This document shows, piece by piece, positions 23,044-31,172 of a stretch of DNA of 64,000 nucleotides (its first letter is position 1; every line of letters starts with the position of its first letter). The position numbers and the translations under genes are program-made. The stretch is from Oscillospiraceae bacterium (GTDB taxonomy: Bacteria > Bacillota > Clostridia > Oscillospirales > Oscillospiraceae): contig CACYLY010000019.1 of assembly GCA_902775355.1 (NCBI GenBank), positions 1-64,000 of the forward strand. The letters are read 5' to 3'. The notes under the pieces were generated by a model, which had not been told where the DNA came from, did no database searches, and saw only the letters and a program-made list of their open reading frames with translations.

Positions 23044-23583
23044 ATGGAGACGGAGGACATCCGCAGCGTGAACGGCAGGTCTTATCGCATCCTCTCCCTG
23101 CTGGGCCGCGGCAAGGGGGGCTACTCCTACCTGGCGGAGCGGGAGGGGCGGCAGGTGGTGCTCAAGCAGATCCACCACGAGCCCTGCGACTATTACCGCT
23201 TCGGCAACAAGATCGAGGCCGAGCGGCACGACTATGAGCGCCTTTCCCGGGCGGGGATCCGCATCCCCCGGATGCTGGACCTGGACGCGGAGCAGGAGCG
23301 GATCGTGAAGGAGTACATCGAAGGCCCTACGGTGATGGAGCTGCTGCGCCGGGGGGATGACGCCGGGGAATACCTGCCCCAGGTCCGGGCCATGGCGGAG
23401 CAGGCCAGGGCCGCCGGGCTGAACATCGACTATTACCCCACCAATTTCGTGGTACAGGACGGCCTGCTGTACTACATCGACTACGAGTGCAACGACTACA
23501 TGGAGCAGTGGAGCTTTGACAGCTGGGGCGTGAAGTACTGGACGAGGACGACGGAGCTGCTGGCGGCGCTGGAGCGGGCCTGA
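23044..23583 (+). CDS. Small protein-kinase-like protein
   Basis: A 179-residue minimal kinase-fold protein. LLGRGKGGYSYLAE near 20-33 is the Gly-rich loop, the Lys in VVLKQI near 41 is the ATP-anchoring Lys, NIDYYPTNFVV near 132-142 is the catalytic loop with Asp and Asn, and YIDYE near 149 takes the place of DFG. It is closest in style to the YrzF-type Ser/Thr kinase-like proteins and lipopolysaccharide kinases, shorter than standard Hanks kinases. An AAAGGAGG ribosome site is present. The substrate is unknown. Confidence 0.75.
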   Translation: METEDIRSVNGRSYRILSLLGRGKGGYSYLAEREGRQVVLKQIHHEPCDYYRFGNKIEAERHDYERLSRAGIRIPRMLDLDAEQERIVKEYIEGPTVMELLRRGDDAGEYLPQVRAMAEQARAAGLNIDYYPTNFVVQDGLLYYIDYECNDYMEQWSFDSWGVKYWTRTTELLAALERA

Positions 23584-23646
23584 ACAGCCCGGGGGCCGCA
23601 GTTTCCGCGCCCTGTGCGCCATAGAAGAAGAGAGGAGATGGTGCCG

Positions 23647-24332
23647 ATGAAAAAGAACAAGCCCTGGCAGATCCTGAACGGGACCGCCCTGAAGCTCATC
23701 GCCATGGTGAGCATGGTCTTCGACCACGTGGGGGACAATTTCTTCCCCGGGCAGACCTGGATGCGCGTCATCGGGCGCATAGCCCTGCCCATCTTCGCCT
23801 TCTGTGTGGCGGAGGGCTATCTCCACACCCGGAACAGGAAAAATACCTGCTGCGCCTGGGCGTCTTCGCCCTGGTCAGCGAGATCCCCTTCGATCTGGTG
23901 ACCGCCGGGAAGCTGCTGGAATTCGGCCACCAGAACATCATTCTCACCTTCTTCTGGGCCATCCTGGGCCTGCTGTGCTATGAGGCCCTTCGGAAAAAGT
24001 GTAAAAAGGGCGGCACGGTGCTGGGCATTCTGACGCTGCTGGTCTTCGCGGCGGGCTCCCTCTTCCTGGGCATGGACTACGGGATCCTGGCCGTGGGCAT
24101 CATTGACATCTATGTGCTGCTGTGGGACAAGGCCCTCCTCTGGCGCAATGCCGCGGCCATGGCCTATCACATCCTGCTGCGGAACGTGGGGATCTACTGG
24201 TTCGGCCTGCTGGGCTTTCTCCCCATCTTCCTGTACAACGGCAAAAAGGGCCGGGGGCTCAAGTGGCTCTTCTATCTCTTCTATCCCGGCCACCTGCTGC
24301 TGATCTGGGGGATCCGGCTGCTGCTGGCATAA
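23647..24332 (+). pseudogene. TraX-family membrane protein gene, frameshifted
   Basis: The N-terminal part (MKKNKPWQILNGTALKLIAMVSMVFDHVGDNFFP..PIFAFCVAEGYLHTRNRK) and the C-terminal part (from YLLRLGVFALVSEIPFDLV to the stop) both match the TraX family (PF05857) but lie in different frames. The switch is at an A5 tract near 23837-23842, where one base is missing. Read through, the product would be about 228 residues with seven or so helices. TraX acetylates F-pilin in Proteobacteria; Firmicute homologues are of unknown role. The final stop codon TAA is built from the TA target site and first base of the downstream mobile element. Confidence 0.8.
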
Positions 24333-24604
24333 GTTAAGCGAGATAATCCGAACCACGGTTTTCCCGGGCCGGAACCCGCCCATCCTTCGTTGAAATACTC
24401 GGCAATACAGCAAGTATTCCCTGCGTTTTCGCCTCGGCTGGACGAATTCCGGCTCCGGGAAAACTCTGCGACCAAAACGGATGAGATTTCGGATGATTTT
24501 GGGCGCGGAGGACGCAGGCTTACTCGCGTAAGGCAAGGACGACAAACCCAAAAGCGCCGAAAGATCGCCGTTTTGGCGTCCTTCGGATTATCCCGCTTAA
24601 CTTA
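24330..24604. mobile_element. MITE-like element (271 bp) with 21-base terminal inverted repeats and TA target duplication
   Basis: The left end at 24332 begins AGTTAAGCGAGATAATCCGA. The right end, read on the other strand from 24602, is AGTTAAGCGGGATAATCCGA, with one mismatch in 21 bases. TA flanks both ends (24330-24331, 24603-24604). An inner inverted pair GTTTTCCCGG..CCGGAA / TTCCGG..CCGGGAAAAC is also present. There is no transposase, so it should be moved in trans by a mariner/IS630-type enzyme. It separates the TraX gene from the methyltransferase gene. Confidence 0.8.
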
Positions 24605-24617
24605 AGGAGTGCGTGAT

Positions 24618-25400
24618 ATGACGATTTTAGAAGACTACTACAGCAATTACAACGAGGAGGGGCGGCTCCTCTCCCAGCACGGCCAGGTGGAGTACCGCAC
24701 CACCATGAAATACATCCGCGAGGCCTTGGCCGGGGACAAAACGAAGCGGATCCTGGAGGTGGGGGCCGGCACCGGGCGCTACTGCGTGACCTTGGCGAAG
24801 GAGGGCTTCCCCGTCACTGCGGTGGAGCTGGTGGCACACAACCTGGAGATCCTGAAAAGCAAGCTGGACGGCACGGAGGACATCACGGCTCTGCAGGGAA
24901 ACGCCCTGGATCTCTCCCGCTTTCCCGACGAAAGCTTTGACCTGACGCTGGTGCTGGGGCCTCTGTACCACCTCTACACCAAAGAGGACAAGCTCCGGGC
25001 CCTGTCCGAGGCGGCGCGGGTGACGAAGCCCGGCGGCATCCTCATGGTAGCCTACTGCATGAACGAGCCCACGGTGATCCAGTACGTCTTCGGCCTCAAC
25101 AAGCTCCGGGAGGTGATGGAGGGCTTGATGCTCACCGAGGACTGGCACGCCATCAGCCGACCGGAGGACCTGTTCGAAATGGTCCGGCCGGAGGAGATCG
25201 CAGCCCTGGACGCGGCCCTTCCCGTGGAGCGGCTGAAGCTGGTGGCTACTGACGGGGCGACCAACTATTTACGCCCCATGATCGACGGCATGGACGCCGA
25301 GACCTTTGAGAAATGGATGGAGTTTCACCTGATCACCTGCGAGCGGCGGGACCTGATCGGCGCCTCCAACCACACGCTGGACATTTTGCGGAAAAAGTGA
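24618..25400 (+). CDS. Class I SAM-dependent methyltransferase
   Basis: A 260-residue methyltransferase. SAM motif I is ILEVGAGTGRYCV near residues 46-58, the acidic ribose contact is in VTAVELV, and LVLGPLYHLYTKEDKLRALSEAARVTKPGG near 110-140 is typical of the UbiE/small-molecule type. The substrate is unknown. The start at 24618 has AAGGAG 8 bases upstream, and that ribosome site begins inside the right TA flank of the mobile element, so expression may depend on the insertion. The stop is at 25400; a short convergent gene follows. Confidence 0.87.
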   Translation: MTILEDYYSNYNEEGRLLSQHGQVEYRTTMKYIREALAGDKTKRILEVGAGTGRYCVTLAKEGFPVTAVELVAHNLEILKSKLDGTEDITALQGNALDLSRFPDESFDLTLVLGPLYHLYTKEDKLRALSEAARVTKPGGILMVAYCMNEPTVIQYVFGLNKLREVMEGLMLTEDWHAISRPEDLFEMVRPEEIAALDAALPVERLKLVATDGATNYLRPMIDGMDAETFEKWMEFHLITCERRDLIGASNHTLDILRKK

Positions 25401-25456
25401 GCAAAAAAGCAATATTTCAAAAAGAGAAACGCAGGAGTTGAGCCTACTCCTGCGTT

Positions 25457-25690
25457 TTATTCTCTATCTTGATTTGAATTGGATGAATCATTTTGTGCTT
25501 GATACTCAGCGATTTCGTTCAATGAGCAGTTTAATATCTCACAAAGTCGGTTCAACGTGTAGGTGCTCACGTTGTCGTTTTTCCGCAATCGATCCAACTG
25601 TCCGCTGCTAAAACCATATTCCCTTATCAACTTGTACTGTGAGATGCCCTGTTTGTTCATTTGAACCCAAAGGCGATCAAATACAATCAT
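25457..25690 (-). CDS. Small XRE-family regulator
   Basis: A 77-residue Cro/C1-type DNA-binding protein: RLWVQMNKQGISQYKLIREYGFSSGQLDRLRKNDNVSTYTLNRLCEILNC fits the HTH_26 group. It is divergent from the membrane-protein gene at 25831, and two palindromes lie in the gap between them, so it probably represses both genes. The base composition is clearly AT-richer than the core genome, a sign of transfer. Confidence 0.85.
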   Translation of the reverse strand: MIVFDRLWVQMNKQGISQYKLIREYGFSSGQLDRLRKNDNVSTYTLNRLCEILNCSLNEIAEYQAQNDSSNSNQDRE

Positions 25691-25705
25691 GACTCAACAC
25701 CGATC

Positions 25706-25729
25706 CTTAATCTTTAGTCAAAGATTAAG
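25706..25729. promoter_or_regulatory. Perfect palindrome, candidate XRE operator 1
   Basis: CTTAATCTTT and AAAGATTAAG flank AGTC. It lies 15 bases upstream of the XRE gene's ATG, in the divergent region. Confidence 0.65.
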
Positions 25730-25743
25730 ATGTGTTCTTTCTG

Positions 25744-25772
25744 TTGACAATAGCCCGTATTCGGGCTATACT
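25744..25772 (+). promoter_or_regulatory. Consensus promoter with embedded palindrome
   Basis: TTGACA (25744-25749) and TATACT (25767-25772) at exactly 17 bases. The spacer is filled by the palindrome ATAGCCCG-TATT-CGGGCTAT (25750-25769), a likely repressor site. It drives the membrane-protein gene at 25831. Confidence 0.8.
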
Positions 25773-25830
25773 GTGTTCAGAATCTGTTGATTTGACAGAT
25801 CATAAAACTGGTAAAAAGGAAGGACACACC

Positions 25831-26319
25831 ATGAACACGATTCGATACATCACCTCCTTGTTGACCTTTTATCTGAAGGGCGAGATTTCAACAGAGCAAA
25901 ATTTCGTGAAATTCAAAGAACCTAATACCATTCTCGGCCTAATCCCTTTAGGTTCAAGGAAAGAAAACGTTGCAATCAATCAGATTTCTTCGACGCAAAC
26001 AAATTTCCGGTTGAAATTCGGTAAGCTCCTGCTTGGTATTGTGCTTGCAGTACTGGCGTTGTATATGATCAAAGACAGCTTGGCTCTTGGCGTTATCATC
26101 CTGATTATCGCAGCAAACAGTGTTATTGACGCATTCGAAATCGATTTGAAGGTGAACATGACTTCCGGTCAGGTAAAAATGATTGACTTTTTCATTTTTG
26201 AAAAAGGGAAAGCCGAGCAAGCAGAGCGTCAGATCAACGCCTTGATTTCCGGAAGGCTTGATGACACCAACACACGACAGCAGACAGATCGCATTGTTGA
26301 CGCTATTAACAATAAATAA
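25831..26319 (+). CDS. Hypothetical membrane protein paired with a divergent XRE regulator
   Basis: A 162-residue protein not recognised. The N-terminal 55 residues are soluble, then two hydrophobic helices at about 65-82 and 88-103, then a charged C-terminal region ending in a helix. There is no signal-peptide cleavage site. AAGGAAGG precedes the ATG. It is AT-rich like its regulator. Its last codons overlap a short direct repeat (ATTAACAATAAATAAA, seen again just after the stop). The layout, a strongly controlled small membrane protein, could be a toxin, an immunity factor or a stress protein. Confidence 0.6.
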   Translation: MNTIRYITSLLTFYLKGEISTEQNFVKFKEPNTILGLIPLGSRKENVAINQISSTQTNFRLKFGKLLLGIVLAVLALYMIKDSLALGVIILIIAANSVIDAFEIDLKVNMTSGQVKMIDFFIFEKGKAEQAERQINALISGRLDDTNTRQQTDRIVDAINNK

Positions 26320-26619
26320 ACCATATTAACAATAAATAAAACATTCTCGTTTCGATAATACCCGCCTCTGTGTTTGCAGACGGCGGGTATTGCTTGTATA
26401 CAGTCTGTTTCTGTGTTATTCTGTGTTATACAGAAATACAAGCCTCATCTGTTTTATGGAACGGTTGAGGTGAAACCCGGCCTCCGCACCCGAAAAACCG
26501 GCAATTGCAACCGGTGGTTGCGGAAGTTCCAGGCCCGCTTTCTTCCCTGCAAGCGTCTTTTCGGCTATGCTGGGCCTGCCCGATGAGAAAGAGGGACGAA
26601 ATACAAAGGAGAGAGAACC
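26320..26619 (+). other. Intergenic region with terminator hairpin
   Basis: The first 20 bases repeat the end of the preceding gene. AATACCCGCC / GGCGGGTATT (26357-26391) is a terminator-like hairpin. The rest contains only the leader of the XRE membrane regulator, with an AAAGGAGAG ribosome site at its end. I see no gene. Confidence 0.5.
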
Positions 26620-27603
26620 ATGATCCTTGCTGATAAGATCATTGACCTGAGAAAGAAGAACGGCTGGTCCCAGGAGGAGCTGGCCGAGAAGCTGGGGGTG
26701 AGCCGCCAGAGCGTGTCCAAGTGGGAGGGCGCCCAGTCCGTGCCCGACATGGGCCGGGTGGTGCAGCTGTCCGAGCTCTTCGGCGTCAGCACCGATTACT
26801 TATTGAAAGATACGATGGAGAAGGAGGAGCCCGGCCGGGAGGATCCCGACGAGGGCCCCATCCGCACTCTGGGCATGGAGGAGGCCAACGACTTCCTGCG
26901 CGTCAAGGAGACCAACGCCCGGCAGGTTGCCCTGGGGGTGCTGCTGTGCATCCTCTCCCCCGTCTGCATCATCCTGCTCAGCGGGGCCCAGGCGCTGGGC
27001 CTGCTCGCCCTGAGCGAGGGCCAGGCGGTGGGCCTGGGCGTAGCGGTGCTGCTGCTCATGATCGGGGCCGCCGTGGCCCTGTTCGTGCTGAGCAATCTGC
27101 GCGTCAGCCGCTATGAGTGGCTGGAGCGGGAGGCGGTGGACACCCTCTACGGCGTGGACGGCATGGCCAGGGAGCGGCGGGAGCAGTTCCGCCCCACCCG
27201 GAACCTGCAGCTCACGGTGGGGATCGTCCTGTGCGTCCTCTCCGCCCTGCCCATTTTCCTGAGCATCCTCTTCGTCGGCGAGAAGGAGAGCTTCGCCCAC
27301 CTGCTGGCCGTGGCCGCCACCCTGGTGATCGTGGGGATCGGCGTGCTGCTGATCGTCCGCAGCTCCATCCTCTGGGGCGCCTTCCAGCGGCTGCTGGAGG
27401 AGGGGGATTACAGCCGGGAGAGCAAGGAGGCCGCCCGGCAGCTGGCGCCCGTCTGCGGCGTCTACTGGGGCCTGGTCACGGCGGGCTTTTTGGCCTGGGG
27501 CTTCCTGGGCAAGGCCTGGGACCGCTGCTGGGTCGTCTGGCCGGTGGCCGGGGTGGCCTTCGGCGCGATCTACGGCATCCTCCTGGCCCTGAGAAAGAAA
27601 TAA
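26620..27603 (+). CDS. XRE regulator with C-terminal membrane domain
   Basis: A 327-residue protein. Residues 1-65 are a classical Cro/C1 HTH (ADKIIDLRKKNGWSQEELAEKLGVSRQSVSKWEGAQSVPD). The rest holds about six transmembrane helices (near 100-122, 136-154, 194-216, 222-242, 285-300, 305-323). This membrane-tethered XRE architecture is common in Clostridia; it may sense the envelope, but the signal is unknown. Base composition is core-like. A bidirectional terminator follows and is shared with the next gene. Confidence 0.85.
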   Translation: MILADKIIDLRKKNGWSQEELAEKLGVSRQSVSKWEGAQSVPDMGRVVQLSELFGVSTDYLLKDTMEKEEPGREDPDEGPIRTLGMEEANDFLRVKETNARQVALGVLLCILSPVCIILLSGAQALGLLALSEGQAVGLGVAVLLLMIGAAVALFVLSNLRVSRYEWLEREAVDTLYGVDGMARERREQFRPTRNLQLTVGIVLCVLSALPIFLSILFVGEKESFAHLLAVAATLVIVGIGVLLIVRSSILWGAFQRLLEEGDYSRESKEAARQLAPVCGVYWGLVTAGFLAWGFLGKAWDRCWVVWPVAGVAFGAIYGILLALRKK

Positions 27604-27627
27604 GCGAAGTACTCCAGCCATGTAAAA

Positions 27628-27664
27628 GAAGCAGGAAGGGTTTGATTACTACCCTTCCTGCTTC
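27628..27664. terminator. Bidirectional terminator
   Basis: GAAGCAGGAAGGGT and ACCCTTCCTGCTTC form a perfect 14-base stem, with T-rich sequence after it on both strands (ATTTTATTC; TTTTACATG). It lies between convergent XRE genes. Confidence 0.85.
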
Positions 27665-27667
27665 ATT

Positions 27668-27925
27668 TTATTCTCTGTGGCGTAGCTCCCTCTCTGCTTT
27701 CATGGCCATCTCTCTTTCTATCTCTGCAAGAATATGAGAGGGGGCGATTCTCAGCGCTTCTCCAATTCTGTAAAACGTTTCAAGTGTAGGTTTTCGCGCA
27801 CCGCGTTCGATAGCGCTGAGGTGAGTGCGGCCCAAATCCGCCAACCCGCTGAGGACTTCCTGAGATAAGCCCTTTTCTTCTCGAAAGCGCTGAATGACGG
27901 TTCCAACAACAACCGGGTCCAACAT
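27668..27925 (-). CDS. Small XRE-family regulator
   Basis: An 85-residue Cro/C1-type protein: VIQRFREEKGLSQEVLSGLADLGRTHLSAIERGARKPTLETFYRIGEAL. The start at 27925 is preferred, with AGGTG 8 bases upstream. It is divergent from the zinc-ribbon membrane protein at 28069, and a perfect palindrome at 28001-28014 lies in the gap. This repeats the layout of the 25457/25831 pair, although the proteins are different. Confidence 0.85.
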   Translation of the reverse strand: MLDPVVVGTVIQRFREEKGLSQEVLSGLADLGRTHLSAIERGARKPTLETFYRIGEALRIAPSHILAEIEREMAMKAERELRHRE

Positions 27926-28000
27926 ACGATCGCACCTGCCTTTTCCATGCATAGTTTACGGAAAAAGGACAGGTTTATTGAATACATATGTTGTCAAATG

Positions 28001-28014
28001 AACACAAATGTGTT
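28001..28014. promoter_or_regulatory. Palindromic candidate operator
   Basis: AACACA-AA-TGTGTT is a perfect palindrome in the divergent region, followed by a further TGTGTTC at 28019-28025. A second small palindrome ACATATGT is near 27984. Either could bind the small XRE protein. Confidence 0.5.
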
Positions 28015-28068
28015 AAACTGTGTTCAAGCGGCTCGAAAGGACGAGCGCTGAATCGAGGAGGGAAAAAC

Positions 28069-29181
28069 ATGGCAAACAACAAGCTGATCGTATGCAAGCA
28101 CTGCGGCGCTCAAATCGCGAAAGCTGCAAAGGTCTGTCCCATGTGCGGAGGAAAGAACAAAAAACCGATCTTCCTTCGCCCATGGTTTTTCGCTCTGCTT
28201 ATCCTTGTAATCATTATTGCAGTGGGAGCAAGCGGGAAAAGGAAAGATGGACCGCAGAAAGTCGGGACGGTAAGCCAGGCATCCTCCCAGACTGCAGAGG
28301 AAAAGACTCCGGCTCAAGAAAAAGATGCCGGAAAGAAGGAGGAAGCAAAAGAAGCCGAAAAAGAACCAGAACCGGAAATCAAATCCATTTATGAGGTTGG
28401 GGATATCCTTCAGGATGGCAATTTGCGTATTGTCTACGCTGCAAGCGGCGAGTATCAGTCAGACAATCAGTTTTTGCAGCCCAAGGAAGGACATCATTAC
28501 ATTTTCCTGGAGTTTGCTTTTATAAACGAGGGAAAAAGCAGCGAATCGATTTCTGCATTCAGCTTTGAAGCCTATGCGGACGGATACAATGTCGATATGT
28601 TTTATGGGCAGGATGACACTCTGTCTGCCACGCTTTCTCCCGGGCGCGCTACGACAGGCAGGATATATTTTGAAGTGCCTGTAGACGCAACAGAGATTGA
28701 AATCGAATACTCGCCCAATGTATTCCTGGACAAAAAAATCAAGTTCATTTATGAGGGAGAAAAAGACTCCGGCTATTCTCTGGAGGGAAATCAAGCGCGA
28801 ACCGACGGTGCGCTGACAGTTGGAGACGCGTTCGAAAACAAAAATCTGAAAATCACATACCTGTCCTGTGAAGACTATGAGAGCGACAACATGTTTGTAA
28901 AGCCGAAGGAAGGATATCACTTTGTTTCTCTGATCTTGGAGTTTGAGAATCTGGGAAGCTCAGATCGAACGATCAGCTCGTTTTCGTTCAATTGTTACGC
29001 AGACGGGGCAGCATGTGATTCCACGTTTATCAGAGATGACGATTTGTCTGCCACCATCTCCGCTGGAAGGAAGGCAAAGGGAAGTGTGACCTTTGAAGTG
29101 CCCGACACAGCAGAGGTCATCGAAGTAGAATTCAACAACAATGTGTGGACCTCTGACAGGATCGTTTTCACAGTCAAGTAA
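28069..29181 (+). CDS. Zinc-ribbon membrane protein with two DUF4352-like domains
   Basis: A 370-residue protein. Cys9, Cys12, Cys23 and Cys26 form an N-terminal zinc ribbon (CKHCG..CPMCGG). A transmembrane helix is at about 34-54 and a Lys/Glu-rich linker at about 60-103. Two homologous beta-sandwich domains follow (about 106-231 and 245-370), each with the pattern GD.....L.I.Y...EDYESDN.F..PKEG.H....LEF. These resemble DUF4352. Orientation would put the domains outside. It is AT-rich, has a GAGGAGGG ribosome site and its own terminator, and pairs with the divergent XRE gene. Confidence 0.8.
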   Translation: MANNKLIVCKHCGAQIAKAAKVCPMCGGKNKKPIFLRPWFFALLILVIIIAVGASGKRKDGPQKVGTVSQASSQTAEEKTPAQEKDAGKKEEAKEAEKEPEPEIKSIYEVGDILQDGNLRIVYAASGEYQSDNQFLQPKEGHHYIFLEFAFINEGKSSESISAFSFEAYADGYNVDMFYGQDDTLSATLSPGRATTGRIYFEVPVDATEIEIEYSPNVFLDKKIKFIYEGEKDSGYSLEGNQARTDGALTVGDAFENKNLKITYLSCEDYESDNMFVKPKEGYHFVSLILEFENLGSSDRTISSFSFNCYADGAACDSTFIRDDDLSATISAGRKAKGSVTFEVPDTAEVIEVEFNNNVWTSDRIVFTVK

Positions 29182-29257
29182 GGCGACCCAAATGTTATAA
29201 GAATTCTTGTTCCAAGGTATCTCTACGTCAACAATCGCTCTATTCTCAAACAGCACG

Positions 29258-29291
29258 CGCCGGAAGGAGAACGCTCCTTCCGGCGTTTTTT
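29258..29291 (+). terminator. Terminator after the DUF4352-like gene
   Basis: A perfect 12-base stem CGCCGGAAGGAG / CTCCTTCCGGCG around AACG, followed by TTTTTT. Confidence 0.93.
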
Positions 29292-29365
29292 CTTTCGCGC
29301 GCTCTTGTGGCCGCCGCTTTGCCGTGTTATAGTAATGAAGACAACAAGGAAAAGGGGGATCTCCC

Positions 29366-30730
29366 ATGAACGCTCGCAAGCTTTTCTCTCCGCGCGCGCT
29401 GGCGCTGCTCCTGTGCCTGGCCCTCTGCGCCGCCCTGCTGGCCGGCTGCGGCGGCTCCTCCGGGGGCGGCGGCGGTATCTTCGACCTCGACAGGCAGGAC
29501 GAAGGCGGCATCTTCGATCTCAGCGGGCAGAACGCGCCGAGCCTCTGGAGCAAATCCTTCGGACTGGAGGCGGTGCACCTGCCGGAGGCCGCCTTTGACG
29601 AGGCCGACGCCCGGCTCTGCGGCCTTTCCGCCGACGGGAGCAAGGCCCTGATCTCCTGCTGCAGCGAGTCATACCTCTACGACCTGGCCTCCGGCGAGAA
29701 GACCTGGCTGATCCCCGGCGACGAGCAGACCGAGGAGGCCCTGCGGCTCAACGCCGTCGGACTCTTCCGGGACCTTCCCCAGGAGGAGGCGGCCCAGCGG
29801 ATAGAGGCTCTTCAAAGCATGACGGGCCGGGAACTGGCCAAGCTGGGGCTTTCCTCCCGGGGGGCGGGCCGCTCCACCCTGTGGGCCAGAGATCTGCCCG
29901 GGAGCGACGGCGCCTGGATGCTGGCGGTGAATAACGGCAACGGCTTCTCCCTGATGCTGGACACCGCAAGCGGGAAGTTTTACAGCCGCCTGGAGGGCGA
30001 GTATGTGGACGCCCGGGGCGACCAGCTGCTGGCTCTGGGGCCCCGTCCCCTGGGCGAGCTGACGCTGGTGGACCGGAGCAGCGGGAAGGAGACGCCCATC
30101 CCCACCCTGCGGAAGGACTTCGGCGTGATCAGCGCCGCCTTTTTGCCCGACGGCGGTGTGGCGGCCCTCCTGCGGGACCTGGACATGGACATGGACCACG
30201 GGCAGGAGTGCCTGGTGGCCCTGCGGGACGCCAAGGGAAAGGAAGAGAGCTATGCGCTGGGGAAGATCCGCTACGGCATGGAGCCCGGCTTCCTCTTCTG
30301 CCTGAACGAGGACACCCTGGTGCTGCGAAGCGCCCAGGCCGGCGTGCCCTGCGACTGCGTCCTTCGCCGCAGCAGCGGCGAGCTGGGACGGCTGGCGCTG
30401 AAAAAGGGCGAGGTCGTCACGGTCCCACCGACCTTTGACGACAGCGGCAGGCCCGACGCCCTGCCCGATGGGATGGAAAGAGCCTATCTGGCCGCCCCTC
30501 TCGGGGACGGGCAGACCCTGCTGGTCCAGGGCCAGGACAGTCTGGGCTACCTGTACCGGCCCGCCTCCGGGGAGACCCAGATGGTGATGCTGGGCGTGGG
30601 CAGGGATCCGCTGCCCCTGATCGTCCTCTCCCACTTCACTTACAACGGCTACGACCGGCTGTGGATGGCCACCGCCCCCCGGGGCGAGGACTGGCACGAC
30701 CTGTATTTCCAGTTCAACGTAAAGGATTAG
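29366..30730 (+). CDS. Lipoprotein with beta-propeller-like repeats
   Basis: A 454-residue exported lipoprotein; the lipobox LLAGC ends at Cys28, followed by a Gly/Ser stretch and two short IFDL-containing repeats. The body alternates strands such as ADGSKALISCCSESYLYDLASGEKTWLI and GELTLVDRSSGKETPIPTL, which suggests WD40/PQQ-like blades, but no blade motif is regular enough to name. The function is unknown. It is a single gene with a TATAGT -10 box shortly upstream and a repeat-filled region downstream. Confidence 0.7.
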   Translation: MNARKLFSPRALALLLCLALCAALLAGCGGSSGGGGGIFDLDRQDEGGIFDLSGQNAPSLWSKSFGLEAVHLPEAAFDEADARLCGLSADGSKALISCCSESYLYDLASGEKTWLIPGDEQTEEALRLNAVGLFRDLPQEEAAQRIEALQSMTGRELAKLGLSSRGAGRSTLWARDLPGSDGAWMLAVNNGNGFSLMLDTASGKFYSRLEGEYVDARGDQLLALGPRPLGELTLVDRSSGKETPIPTLRKDFGVISAAFLPDGGVAALLRDLDMDMDHGQECLVALRDAKGKEESYALGKIRYGMEPGFLFCLNEDTLVLRSAQAGVPCDCVLRRSSGELGRLALKKGEVVTVPPTFDDSGRPDALPDGMERAYLAAPLGDGQTLLVQGQDSLGYLYRPASGETQMVMLGVGRDPLPLIVLSHFTYNGYDRLWMATAPRGEDWHDLYFQFNVKD

Positions 30731-30739
30731 GCTGACGCC

Positions 30740-31110
30740 GCAGGAGAGGGGCAAGCCCCCTTGACGCAAGGGGACCATTTCGCCGTAGGGGCCGATGCCC
30801 TCATCGGGCCGCCGTCCCTGTGTGCGTGACCCGCGGCGCGATGTGGGCATCGCGCCCTACGCGCGCCGACCCGCGCCGTGCCCGTAGCGCCGAGCATTGC
30901 TCGGCGATCCCTCGCGCTGCCGATTCGTTCCGTTTTTCGCCGACCAATGGTCGGCGCTACGGGGAATCCGCGCCAACATCCCGTCCCACGCCGTAGGGGC
31001 GACCTTTGGTCGCCCGCAAAGCCTTACCCGCGCACGGGGATGGCAAAACCGTCCCCCTCCCCGCCCCGCCATCCGGCGGCAGAGGCCCTTTTGGCCCCTG
31101 CCGCCGCTTT
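30740..31110. repeat. Repeat-filled intergenic region
   Basis: No gene is visible between 30731 and 31172. The stretch is a string of dispersed-repeat pieces: GTAGGGGCCGATGCCC..CATCGGGCC, GATGTGGGCATCGCGCCCTAC, CCGAGCATTGCTCGGCG, CCAATGGTCGGCGCTACGGG and GTAGGGGCGACC..GGTCGCCCGC (about 30990-31018). The last is the inverse of the copy at 12114-12144. All share a CGTAGGGGC core and short palindromes. Confidence 0.7.
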
Positions 31111-31114
31111 TTTC

Positions 31115-31143
31115 TTGCGCGGCGGGGCGCTCTGTGGTACAGT
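31115..31143 (+). promoter_or_regulatory. Promoter of the YunG-like gene
   Basis: TTGCGC (31115-31120) and TACAGT (31138-31143) at 17-base spacing, 29 bases before the ATG. Confidence 0.6.
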
Positions 31144-31172
31144 AAAGAAAAACCATCCCGGAGGTGATGACC

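Noticed and set aside
23830-23850. Programmed -1 frameshift in the TraX-like gene
   Set aside because: The site (AGG AAA AAT ACC) lacks an X XXY YYZ slippery heptamer in the zero frame and shows no obvious downstream stem or upstream SD-like stimulator. A simple one-base loss is more likely.
24334-24600. GTTAAGC and GCTTAAC at the element ends resemble integron attC core sites
   Set aside because: In attC the conserved AAC and GTT face inward (RYYYAAC...GTTRRRY); here they face outward, the ends are a full 21-base inverted repeat with TA flanks, and there is no integron integrase. A MITE fits better.
14370-26000. tRNA-Pro as the left end of an integrated element
   Set aside because: The region downstream is accessory in content, but I find no copy of the tRNA 3' end and no integrase, so an element boundary cannot be supported.
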